Below are positions 18,002 to 25,978 of a stretch of DNA of 64,000 bases, one piece after another; the first letter of the stretch is position 1, and each line of letters opens with the position of its first letter. Position numbers and translations under genes: made by a program. The notes under the pieces are model-generated. The model made no database searches. It was given only the letters and a program-made list of their open reading frames with translations, and was not told where the DNA came from. Source of the DNA: Cloacimonetes bacterium UBA5284 (GTDB lineage: Bacteria > Cloacimonadota > Cloacimonadia > Cloacimonadales > Cloacimonadaceae); NCBI GenBank assembly GCA_002410505.1, contig DHSO01000022.1:7805-71804 (forward strand). Reading direction: 5' to 3'.

Positions 18002-18968
18002 GAGAATTGGTTTCACTACCTCATTACCGGTAGAGGTTCTATACGCGGCAGGACACGTTCCGGTGGATTTGAACAATATCTTTCTTAGCCAGGACTCCGC
18101 AAAACACATTCATGATGCAGAATTGAGGGGATTCCCCCGCAGTCTGTGTTCCTGGATCAAAGGAAATTTCTCGGCCGCTCTTAGTTCTGATCTGGATGAA
18201 GTAGTTGGCATTGTACAGGGTGATTGTTCAAATTCCAATTCTTTACTGGAGATGATAGCAGAAGAATCTATGCCAATCTGGCGATTCTCATATCCTCCAG
18301 AGCGTGAGTACAAAGCTATGGACAGGGAAATATCCCGTATGGAACAGCATTATGGAGTAAGCCGCAAACAAAGCATGGAAGCAAAGTCCTGGTTGGATTC
18401 CATCCGGCTCAAACTCAATCGATTGGATCGCTTGAGCTATGTGGATCGCAAGGTATGCGGTAGAGACAACCATCTCTGGCTGGTGAATTCATCAGATTTT
18501 AAAGGGGATCCCCGGATCTTTGAAGCAGAATTGGATGAATTCTTGTACAATGCCGAACACAGCGATCCCTTACCCACACGTATCCGCATCGGTTATGTAG
18601 GTGTGCCGCCCATCTTTCGCAATCTCTACGACAGCATTTCCGAACTGGGGGGAGACGTTATCTTCAACGAAGTGCAGCGCCAATTTTCCATGCCTTATCT
18701 CTGCAAAGACATTGTGGAGCAATACTTGGTATATACATATCCTTACAGTGTATTGGGCAGGCTGAAGGACATCCGGGAACAAATCGCTGAGCGTAAGTTG
18801 GATGCCATCATCGGTTATACTCAAGCTTTCTGCCATCTGCAAATTGATAATCTACTGTTGAAGAAACACATTGACCTGCCATTCCTGAATCTGGAAGGTG
18901 AATTGCCGGAAGCCCTCGATCCCCGCACTATTTTACGTCTGGAGAGTTTTTTCGAGGTTCATTCATGA
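17991..18968 (+). CDS. 2-hydroxyacyl-CoA dehydratase (HgdB/BcrC-like) Fe-S subunit homologue
   Basis: Protein of the HgdB/BcrB/BcrC superfamily (325 aa), [4Fe-4S] enzymes of radical dehydration or aromatic reduction. Family landmarks are visible: an early Cys in GFPRSLCSWIKG, QGDCSNSNSLLEM, and the late TQAFCHLQIDN followed by LPFLNLEGE. The start at 17991 has GGAG 7 bases upstream; a longer frame from 17964 would lie inside the ABC-F gene. Only one such subunit is present and no activator (HgdC-type ATPase) is adjacent, so the function here, between an ABC-F gene and mnmA, is uncertain; it overlaps mnmA by ATGA. Amino-acid fermentation is a reasonable but unproven role. Confidence 0.8.
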   Translation: MKTKRIGFTTSLPVEVLYAAGHVPVDLNNIFLSQDSAKHIHDAELRGFPRSLCSWIKGNFSAALSSDLDEVVGIVQGDCSNSNSLLEMIAEESMPIWRFSYPPEREYKAMDREISRMEQHYGVSRKQSMEAKSWLDSIRLKLNRLDRLSYVDRKVCGRDNHLWLVNSSDFKGDPRIFEAELDEFLYNAEHSDPLPTRIRIGYVGVPPIFRNLYDSISELGGDVIFNEVQRQFSMPYLCKDIVEQYLVYTYPYSVLGRLKDIREQIAERKLDAIIGYTQAFCHLQIDNLLLKKHIDLPFLNLEGELPEALDPRTILRLESFFEVHS

Positions 18969-20053
18969 AAATAGCCTTAGGAATGAGTGGCGGCATAGAC
19001 AGCAGTATGTGTGCCTTGATGCTGAAGGAGCAAGGTCATGAAGTCATTGGGGTCACAATGGCAAAGTGGAGCCCGAACAGCGGGATTGTGCAAGCAGATA
19101 AACGAGGTTGTTTTGGCCCCTCCGAGCCCCGAGCACTGGATGCTGCCCGTAGAGCTGCACAAAAGCTGGGAATAGAGCATCACATCATTGATCTGGAAAG
19201 TGAATTCAAGGAATGTGTATTGCAATACTATGTGGATAGTTACATTCATGGGCAAACCCCAAATCCCTGTGTGGTGTGCAACCGAAAGATCAAGTTTGGC
19301 GAGTTGATCCGCAAGACTCGCGAACTTGGCATAGAATTTGACCGCTTTGCCACAGGTCATTATGCGCGTATAAGCTTCAATGAGCAATCCGGTAGATATC
19401 AACTGTTCTCAGCGCTGGACAAGCGAAAAGATCAATCCTATTTTCTCAGTATGCTATCCCAGGAGCAGCTTGCTATCACGATGTTTCCTCTGGGAAATTT
19501 ACGAAAGGATGAGATAAAAGCTTTTGCTACAGCTCGTGGTTTTGAATATCTGATCAAAAAGAAGGAAAGTCAGGATTTTCTGGAGAGTTTTGACAATAGC
19601 CCGCTATTCAAAGATGGTGGTTTCAGCCCCGGAGTATTTGTTGATAAACAGGGCAAAGTACTCGGTCGTCACCGAGCTTTGATTCATTATACGGTTGGAC
19701 AGCGCAAGGGCTTGGGTTTGGCTGGTTTTGCTCACCCGCAATACGTGATAGCCATGGATTACGAAAACAACCGGATCATTGTCGGAGAAGAGGAAGATAC
19801 TTACAGCGATACTCTATACGCAAGAGATTTGAAATGGCTGTCCATAAATGAGCCAAAAACTACATTAGTCTGCGAAGCCAAAATCCGCCTGGCCCACAAG
19901 GCTCAAGAATGCCGGGTTGAAAGAATATCGGATAACAGATACTTGGTGAAATTCAAAGAGCCAGTAAGTGCTATCACACCCGGTCAGGTTGTTGCATTTT
20001 ATGATGGTGATCTGGTATTGGGTGCCGGCTTTATCTGCGATACCACTGCCTGA
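18965..20053 (+). CDS. mnmA: tRNA 2-thiouridylase MnmA, variant without the second catalytic Cys
   Basis: ATP-dependent tRNA U34 2-thiolation enzyme family (362 aa). PP-loop GMSGGIDSS at residues 6-14, TPNPCVVCNRKIKFGE with C102 and C105, ATGHYARI, and the late family motif YTVGQRKGLGLAG. The usual second catalytic motif (SQGICFIG-like) reads SQDFLES here, so the residue aligned with the persulfide/disulfide Cys is Leu206 and no Cys is nearby. Together with the CxxC pair this suggests a variant mechanism, perhaps Fe-S-dependent, or a changed substrate. Overlaps the dehydratase-like gene by 4 bases. Family is certain; exact reaction is less so. Confidence 0.88.
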   Translation: MKIALGMSGGIDSSMCALMLKEQGHEVIGVTMAKWSPNSGIVQADKRGCFGPSEPRALDAARRAAQKLGIEHHIIDLESEFKECVLQYYVDSYIHGQTPNPCVVCNRKIKFGELIRKTRELGIEFDRFATGHYARISFNEQSGRYQLFSALDKRKDQSYFLSMLSQEQLAITMFPLGNLRKDEIKAFATARGFEYLIKKKESQDFLESFDNSPLFKDGGFSPGVFVDKQGKVLGRHRALIHYTVGQRKGLGLAGFAHPQYVIAMDYENNRIIVGEEEDTYSDTLYARDLKWLSINEPKTTLVCEAKIRLAHKAQECRVERISDNRYLVKFKEPVSAITPGQVVAFYDGDLVLGAGFICDTTA

Positions 20054-20082
20054 AATCATCTGGCATTCCCATCAATGGCTGT

Positions 20083-21618
20083 TTACTCCCATTCTATGGT
20101 CGCAGGTGGCTTTGAACTGATGTCGTAAACTACGCGTGAGATCCCTTTTACTTCGTTGCAAATTCGATTGGAAACATGCATCAGAAAGGCGAAAGGAAAG
20201 TTTGTTACCTCAGCCGTCATGCCATCGACGCTGTTTACGGCGCGCAGCGCGCAGACTTGCTCGTAGGTACGTTCATCACCCATAACGCCCACACTATGAA
20301 TGGGGAGCAATACCGCGAATGCCTGCCATGTTTCATTGTATAGCTTCCATTGGTGCAGCTCATCGATAAAGATTTCGTCTGCCAATTGCAGCAATTTCAC
20401 CTTATCTGCCGTGATATCACCCAATATGCGAACTGCCAGTCCCGGACCCGGGAAAGGATGTCTTTGCACCAGCTCTTCCGGCAGATCAAGCTCTTTGCCT
20501 GCTGCCCGTACCTCGTCTTTAAAAAGTTCCCGCAACGGCTCCACCAGCTTCAGATTCATCTTTTCGGGCAAGCCTCCCACGTTATGATGACTTTTAATCG
20601 TAACCGAAGGACCGGCAAATGAAACACTCTCGATCACATCCGGATACAAAGTACCCTGAGCCAACCATTTGGCTTCCGGATGTTTAGCAGCTTCCGCTTC
20701 AAACACTTCGATGAATGATGCGCCGATTATCTTACGCTTTTGTTCGGGGTCTGTGATGCCTTGCAACCTGCCCAGAAACAGCTCCGAAGCGTCCACAAAA
20801 TCGATCTTAAGCGAAGGGTAGGCTCGAAACATATCTTTCACTTTACGGGCTTCCTGATAACGCATCAGCCCCGTATCCACAAAGATCGGAATCAATCTTT
20901 CGCCGATTGCCCGATGCAATAATGCTGCTGCCACGGATGAATCCACACCACCGCTGAGACCCAGGATCACCTTATCGTTCTTTACCATAGACCGGATCTT
21001 GCTGATGGCATCGTTTACAAAAGAACCTGCGTTCCAAGAGACTTTCAGACCGGATATCTCAAACAGGAAATTGTGCAGAATCTGTTTTCCACACAAGCTG
21101 TGATGAACTTCGGGATGAAACTGCAAGGCATAAATTGACAAAGTCTTATGTCTAAAAGCTGCATGATCGGAATTGGCTGTGGCAGCGATCACCTGAAAAC
21201 AATCCGGAATACTGTCAATCTTGTCCGCATGACTCATCCACACCTGGCTGTCGTTTTCCACCCTACGAAACAGAATATCTTCGGATACAATGCGGATCTG
21301 CGCTTTGCCATATTCACGTTTGGCTGCTGCAGCTACTTTGGCTCCATAGTGCTCTCCAACCAGTTGCATCCCATAACATATGCCCAGGATGGGGATGCCC
21401 AGATTCCAGATACCGGGATCCGGTTTTGGGGCTTTTTCATTGGTAATGGAATAGGGGCTGCCAGAGAGAATCAGAGCCTTTGGTTTCAGCTCTTCCATTT
21501 TTGTCAGCGGAGTATTGAATGGATGAATCTCTGAATACACACCGGCTTCTCGTATTTTCCGCGCGATCAGCTGAGTGTATTGAGATCCAAAGTCCAGAAT
21601 AAGAACCATATTCTGCAT
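20083..21618 (-). CDS. guaA: GMP synthase (glutamine-hydrolysing)
   Basis: Converts XMP to GMP with glutamine and ATP (511 aa, normal). N-terminal class I glutamine amidotransferase: nucleophile Cys in GICYGMQL, HPEV near 170. PP-loop ATPase domain with LGLSGGVDSSVAA near 220, then the GMP synthase C-terminal dimerisation domain ending in KPPATIEWE. Transcribed from an apparent three-gene unit: PP-loop protein, MBL hydrolase, guaA with gaps of 15 and 6 bases. The ribosome binding site is weak. Confidence 0.97.
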   Translation of the reverse strand: MQNMVLILDFGSQYTQLIARKIREAGVYSEIHPFNTPLTKMEELKPKALILSGSPYSITNEKAPKPDPGIWNLGIPILGICYGMQLVGEHYGAKVAAAAKREYGKAQIRIVSEDILFRRVENDSQVWMSHADKIDSIPDCFQVIAATANSDHAAFRHKTLSIYALQFHPEVHHSLCGKQILHNFLFEISGLKVSWNAGSFVNDAISKIRSMVKNDKVILGLSGGVDSSVAAALLHRAIGERLIPIFVDTGLMRYQEARKVKDMFRAYPSLKIDFVDASELFLGRLQGITDPEQKRKIIGASFIEVFEAEAAKHPEAKWLAQGTLYPDVIESVSFAGPSVTIKSHHNVGGLPEKMNLKLVEPLRELFKDEVRAAGKELDLPEELVQRHPFPGPGLAVRILGDITADKVKLLQLADEIFIDELHQWKLYNETWQAFAVLLPIHSVGVMGDERTYEQVCALRAVNSVDGMTAEVTNFPFAFLMHVSNRICNEVKGISRVVYDISSKPPATIEWE

Positions 21619-21624
21619 CTTTGT

Positions 21625-22251
21625 CTACCTTACAAAGGGATTATTATGTTTTTCCAGACCGATGGAGCTGCGGGGTCCGTGTCCAGGAAATATCAGCGTA
21701 TCGTCCGGCAATACAAATAGTTTATGCTTGATGGAATGTATGATCTGCTCATGGCTTCCTCCCGGAAAATCTGTGCGTCCGATGCTCTGCTCAAAGAGAG
21801 TGTCTCCGGAGATCAGATATTTCTCTGCCAGCAGGCATATACATCCGGGAGTATGACCGGGTGTATGGATCACACTGATCTGTGCTTTACCCATCTTCAC
21901 AATATCACCGTCTTGTAGCAATATATCCGCAGGAGCCGGTTCCAGAGGAGTACCCATATATTCACTCATGTTCTTTTTGTTGTCTACCAGCATCGCTGCG
22001 TCCGCTTCATGGATAGCTACCGGGCAGTGCAAATTGTTCTTGAAATAGGGGATGCCACCGATGTGATCTCCATGGCCGTGCGTTATCACTATGGTATGAA
22101 CACAAAGTTTCTGGTTCTCAATGTCTGCCAGCAATACCGGAGATGGGGCAGAGGGATCTACCAGAATGGCATCTTTGGATACATCATCCCACAAAAGCCA
22201 GGTATTGGTCTGGTATGTAGGCAACAATTCATAAGCTTCGATTTTTAGCAT
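21625..22251 (-). CDS. Metallo-beta-lactamase-fold hydrolase (glyoxalase II-like)
   Basis: Cytoplasmic dinuclear-metal hydrolase (208 aa) of the glyoxalase II-related group. Metal motif THGHGDHIGG, third His in HTPGHTPGC, bridging Asp in ISGDTLF and last His in FPGHGP. These enzymes cleave thioesters such as S-lactoylglutathione or persulfides; the substrate is not readable. AAAGGATG-type ribosome binding site. Middle gene of the guaA unit. Confidence 0.88.
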   Translation of the reverse strand: MLKIEAYELLPTYQTNTWLLWDDVSKDAILVDPSAPSPVLLADIENQKLCVHTIVITHGHGDHIGGIPYFKNNLHCPVAIHEADAAMLVDNKKNMSEYMGTPLEPAPADILLQDGDIVKMGKAQISVIHTPGHTPGCICLLAEKYLISGDTLFEQSIGRTDFPGGSHEQIIHSIKHKLFVLPDDTLIFPGHGPRSSIGLEKHNNPFVR

Positions 22252-22266
22252 TTTTCATCCTTTTAT

Positions 22267-23316
22267 CTAGTCAAATGATAATCGGTGTTTCTTTATAGTT
22301 TCGAGATCCGCTTTAAAACAGTTATGTTCGGCACTATCACCATCAGTAGTGATGACTGTCTTTCCTTCGGCAGGAGCTTTGGGATGGTAGTACCAAAAAA
22401 TGTCCAAAGCCAATTTATGCACGTCAGGATCATCACATTTGCCACTCAATATTCCCAGTGGCCCCGCGATGTCAAGAGCTTTAACATAGGTGCCCGCGTG
22501 CAAGTCTTCCATTTTGCGATTTTCACTTTCATCTCTGCCGATGATCAATTTGCAGCTGTGGCTTAGCCGAAAATGGCGTCCATATTTCAAAAGCTCCATG
22601 TTTAGCAAATCTGTCTGCTTATGTTGCATCAGATCCTTCAAGCGCAGTGAATAGTTGCGATCAGTCAAGAGACAGCCTCCAGCCGGAGCGGGGAAATTCT
22701 TGATCCCAAGCTCTTGTGCTAAAGCCAATTGGCGGTATCTACCCCGTCCCGAGATGTCCAGCATATCGGCTTTATCCACCCAGTTTTCTAAGATTGGTTT
22801 TGTGTCTCGTAACAATTTCTGGGATAGCGGGCGCACCAAGAGATCTCGATAACCGCTGAGTTTGCCCACGCGATTCATGGCATCTTTTCGTTGGCTCATG
22901 GGACGTTGTCCCACCACTTCTCCGGAGACCAAATAATGCGCGCCCAGCTCTTCAAGCATATCTCCGGCCATCTTAAACATCAAGGCATGGCAGTCTATAC
23001 AGGGATTCATATGCTTCCCAAATACAATTTGAGGATCCTGCATCATTTCCATGTGTTCTTTGCTGATGTCGCGAACGATTAGGTCAATATTGTTTGCGGC
23101 GGCAGATTCCAGAGCGCGTTCGATGGGCATGTAGGGTGTGAGGAAGTAAACCGGATACACAATGTAGCCGGATTTTTGCATCCATTTTATAACCAGAAGG
23201 CTATCCAATCCCCCGGAGAAAAGGGCGATAGCCGCGTATTGGGATTTGTAATTCATCATCATCTGTACTAAGCATTTTGCTGGTAAGTATCTGTCAAGAC
23301 ATTTGCTGCCCGGCAT
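22267..23316 (-). CDS. PP-loop ATPase of the ThiI/MnmA-like tRNA sulfurtransferase group
   Basis: Probable tRNA thiolation enzyme (349 aa). PP-loop FSGGLDS at residues 33-39, a CxxC pair in NPCIDCHALMF (C106, C109), SGEVVGQRPMSQ, and a third conserved-looking Cys at GGC (C215). Two or three Cys around a PP-loop are typical of Fe-S-assisted tRNA sulfurtransferases. The N-terminal THUMP and C-terminal rhodanese domains of classical ThiI are absent. The upstream ATG (23316) is preceded by AAGGA at good spacing, while the inner ATG cluster (23262-23256) lacks one, so the longer form is given. First gene of the unit with the MBL hydrolase and guaA. The exact nucleoside product is unknown. Confidence 0.78.
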   Translation of the reverse strand: MPGSKCLDRYLPAKCLVQMMMNYKSQYAAIALFSGGLDSLLVIKWMQKSGYIVYPVYFLTPYMPIERALESAAANNIDLIVRDISKEHMEMMQDPQIVFGKHMNPCIDCHALMFKMAGDMLEELGAHYLVSGEVVGQRPMSQRKDAMNRVGKLSGYRDLLVRPLSQKLLRDTKPILENWVDKADMLDISGRGRYRQLALAQELGIKNFPAPAGGCLLTDRNYSLRLKDLMQHKQTDLLNMELLKYGRHFRLSHSCKLIIGRDESENRKMEDLHAGTYVKALDIAGPLGILSGKCDDPDVHKLALDIFWYYHPKAPAEGKTVITTDGDSAEHNCFKADLETIKKHRLSFD

Positions 23317-23543
23317 TCGACTTTCCTTATCCCGGCTTCTATTGATTTGGACTCTACCCGGCCTTTGCGGAATGTTTGGCTATATTCTGTGATCGCGTTC
23401 AGGGCTATCTGAACAGGCTTATTTTTATACAGAGGCTGCTGTTTGGGGGATATTTGGGGAATGATTGTTGGTTTGAGTGGTTTGGGTGGTTTAATGAGGG
23501 TGTTTCTAATCACTGTTTCAGCTCTATTGACAGCGTTAATCAT
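23268..23543 (-). CDS. Doubtful small ORF upstream of the PP-loop gene
   Basis: 91-codon frame overlapping the PP-loop gene start by 49 bases. The product has a proline/lysine-rich N-terminal half (KPPKPLKPTIIPQISPKQQ) and a charged helical C-terminal half; no family is recognised and no ribosome binding site is seen. Its first bases belong to a repeated sequence that recurs at the right end of the window, where the frame (INxVxRx) is partly conserved. It could be a repeat-derived remnant. Confidence 0.28.
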   Translation of the reverse strand: MINAVNRAETVIRNTLIKPPKPLKPTIIPQISPKQQPLYKNKPVQIALNAITEYSQTFRKGRVESKSIEAGIRKVECRAANVLTDTYQQNA

Positions 23544-23549
23544 GTGTTC

Positions 23550-23598
23550 ATCAAGCCTTAATCAAGCGTTAATTATTAACGCTTGATTAAGGCTTGAT
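23550..23598. repeat. Perfect 23-bp inverted repeat with internal 11-bp iterations
   Basis: Arms 23550-23572 and 23576-23598 are exact reverse complements with the 3-base loop TTA. Each arm contains two copies of an 11-base unit (ATCAAGCSTTA). No T-run follows, so it is not a typical terminator. A related sequence is at 63961-64000. Confidence 0.85.
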
Positions 23599-23908
23599 AA
23601 AGAGATGATGTACGCCGTGAATACAGGGATAAATTGTGATGAAAATAGCAATATCAGATACATAATCTCTTGTACAACACATAACTACAAAACGCAACAA
23701 CAATCCAACTAAATCTACCAACTACATCTTTGTATAGAACTAGTAATACATTTGTTGCTTGGGGGAACTCTCGATGGTTTTATCTCATGTCCGCCCACGC
23801 CATACATCAGGCGGATTAGTTCGCTTGATACAGTATAACGGAATTTCCCCCTAGATCAAGCTAAGAGGAAATAATCTTCCAATCAGTAAATACTATGCCG
23901 GCAGATTT
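23599..23908. other. Intergenic region
   Basis: 310 bases between the inverted repeat and the end of the propeller gene. AT-rich, without a credible ORF, RNA gene or terminator. Confidence 0.5.
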
Positions 23909-25576
23909 TCACCGTATCACTGTGATCTTTTTTGTGCTAAAACCATGTTTGCTTTTTAAGCGAAACAGATATACACCTGTGGCCAGTGACTCGCTGTCAA
24001 AGATGAATCTCTGAGTACCGGGATTCACCGGACGTGACTGCAGCAGCTGTCCTCGAATATTGTATAGCTCCAATTCGCCATCATTTTTTTGGGCCAAGTG
24101 CGTGTCGAGGCTGATGGGAGAACCTTTGAAAACAGGATTTGGCATCGGGTTCATGAGAGCATAATCCTCACTTATCTGTGGGCATAATGGATCATCCACA
24201 GCAATGCCTTGAGTATTTAACAGTGCCACAAAAACGTCAAAACCACCGCTGGAATCAAGCGAGACATCGCCAAACCATGCAGTACCGGAGATACTTCCGT
24301 GTACGTAAAGATCCGAACTGCTATTGAGAGCTATTCCTCCGGCGAAATCATTGGTGCTACTCCCTACAGATGTAGCCCATACCCAGTTTCCATTGGCATC
24401 ACTTTTAGCTATAAAGATATCCCAGATACCTGCTGAGGTGATCTGAGTGTCCCCAAAGCCGATTGTATTCTGGAAACTACCACACACAAACACCTCTCCA
24501 TTCTCATCAATTGCAACGGAATTGCCTGTGTCTGTACCCCCTGCTCCTGCACTATTTGCCCACCGCCATACACCACCGGAGTCGATAGCTGCGATATAAA
24601 TGTCTTTCGCTCCGCCGCCCTCGACGGTAAAATCACCAAAATGTCCATCACTATAGAATTCTCCTGTGATACAACAGATATTGTTCGAATTCACTGCAAT
24701 ATCCCACACATCATCGTAATAGCTGAATCCGCCACATGCTTCCGCCCATAGCCAAATGCCGTCACTATCCAGTTTAGCTACAAAAACGTCGTTGGCCCCG
24801 TAACTCTCCAAAGAGAATTCACCGAATGCTGCTAAATTCCTGAAATGACCGCTGAGATAAATGTTTCCGTCGTTGTCTATTGAGAGCGCTTTGCCTTCAT
24901 CAACGTTTGTGCCTCCGGCATGATTTACCCACTGCCAATTTCCATCTGCGCTCATCTTTGCGACAAAGATGTCCTTGTATCCATATGGACTTACCTCAAA
25001 GTCACCGAAAACAGCAGTATCATATATGTAACCGGTCAGGTAACATCCCCCATCGGGATTCATGGCAATATCATAGCCATGATCTTCTCCGCTACTGCCG
25101 GCGCTGCGTACCCAAAGCCAGTTGCCGTCACTATCCAGCTTTGCCACAAATATGTCATAATCCCCTGCACTAACCAAAGAATGGGTGCCAAAAGATGCAG
25201 TTGATTCAAAAATGCCTGTCAGATACACATTGCCGGCATTGTCTACTGCGATGCTCCAAGCATCATCGGAACCGGTGCCTCCTGCTTTCTGAGCCCACAA
25301 CCACTCACCATCAGGGTTCATCTTTGCAATATAGGCATCTGTATCTCCATTGCTACTCAATAAGCCGGGTCCAAATGTAGTGTCACCCAAAAAATGTCCG
25401 CAAACATATATGTTATCATCTTCATCACAGGCAATGCCCCGTGCGCGTTGGGTGTTTTCTCCTGTGGCATTAGTAATCCATGCCCATTGAGGGCCTATTT
25501 GTGCGTAGAGCGGCATAGTACTCAGCATAGTTGCCAGCAGTATCCCAAAATTCAAAAAGCTCTTCAAACGTTTCAT
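23909..25576 (-). CDS. Secreted seven-repeat beta-propeller protein with sorting tail
   Basis: Exported protein (555 aa) of SBBP-like repeats. Signal peptide at residues 1-25 (MKRLKSFLNFGILLATML, cleaved after YAQ). Seven copies of a roughly 65-residue unit follow, each with a WxW opening, a GNIYLTG-like centre and a DIFVAKLDSDGNW-like end, consistent with a seven-bladed propeller. The C-terminal 80 residues form a sorting domain (MNPMPNPVFKG, LYNIRGQLLQS, GVYLFRLKSK, KKITVIR), so it is probably surface-exposed or released by a type IX-like route. Excellent ribosome binding site (AGGAGG) and an upstream promoter. Function unknown; adhesion or binding is a guess. Confidence 0.88.
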   Translation of the reverse strand: MKRLKSFLNFGILLATMLSTMPLYAQIGPQWAWITNATGENTQRARGIACDEDDNIYVCGHFLGDTTFGPGLLSSNGDTDAYIAKMNPDGEWLWAQKAGGTGSDDAWSIAVDNAGNVYLTGIFESTASFGTHSLVSAGDYDIFVAKLDSDGNWLWVRSAGSSGEDHGYDIAMNPDGGCYLTGYIYDTAVFGDFEVSPYGYKDIFVAKMSADGNWQWVNHAGGTNVDEGKALSIDNDGNIYLSGHFRNLAAFGEFSLESYGANDVFVAKLDSDGIWLWAEACGGFSYYDDVWDIAVNSNNICCITGEFYSDGHFGDFTVEGGGAKDIYIAAIDSGGVWRWANSAGAGGTDTGNSVAIDENGEVFVCGSFQNTIGFGDTQITSAGIWDIFIAKSDANGNWVWATSVGSSTNDFAGGIALNSSSDLYVHGSISGTAWFGDVSLDSSGGFDVFVALLNTQGIAVDDPLCPQISEDYALMNPMPNPVFKGSPISLDTHLAQKNDGELELYNIRGQLLQSRPVNPGTQRFIFDSESLATGVYLFRLKSKHGFSTKKITVIR

Positions 25577-25598
25577 AATTCCTCCTAGATTTTGTGAG

Positions 25599-25628
25599 TT
25601 AATATGATCAATTGACAGATGATGTCAA
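25599..25628 (-). promoter_or_regulatory. Putative promoter of the beta-propeller gene
   Basis: Minus strand TTGACA (25628-25623), 18-base spacer, TATTAA (25604-25599), 22 bases before the start codon. Strong -35 match. Confidence 0.5.
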
Positions 25629-25978
25629 GCACAAAATATCCTTGTAAGGTTATGAGATATATGACATTTAGGGATGTGTGAAATTACAATAATAACAAAA
25701 AGAATTAATCTGATATCATTAGCACAAAAAGACTTTTCAATCTGAAGGCGAGATAAATTGCCTGTCCATGGTCGCTGCTCTTCTAATGTCCTTATATCGG
25801 GGTTTGCCGGGAAATTCATGATTCCCTACTAAAGCCAAAGATACATTATAAATTACTCACGAACACTCATAGCACCCGGTTTATGAAGCATGTTGGGGTT
25901 GTGGATATATTGCAACACTACTTTAGGATTGATGGCATTACTTGCTTTTATATTGTTTACACAAAATCAAGAAAAAAT
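25629..25978. other. Intergenic region between divergent genes
   Basis: Promoter-bearing gap between the propeller gene (minus) and the histidine kinase gene (plus). AT-rich; no RNA gene or clear plus-strand promoter. The kinase frame is open from 25883, so the gap may be shorter. Confidence 0.4.

Noticed and set aside
23550..23598. Palindrome as a rho-independent terminator of the PP-loop/MBL/guaA unit or propeller gene
   Set aside because: It lies upstream of the first and downstream of the second without a T tract, and its arms have internal repeats.
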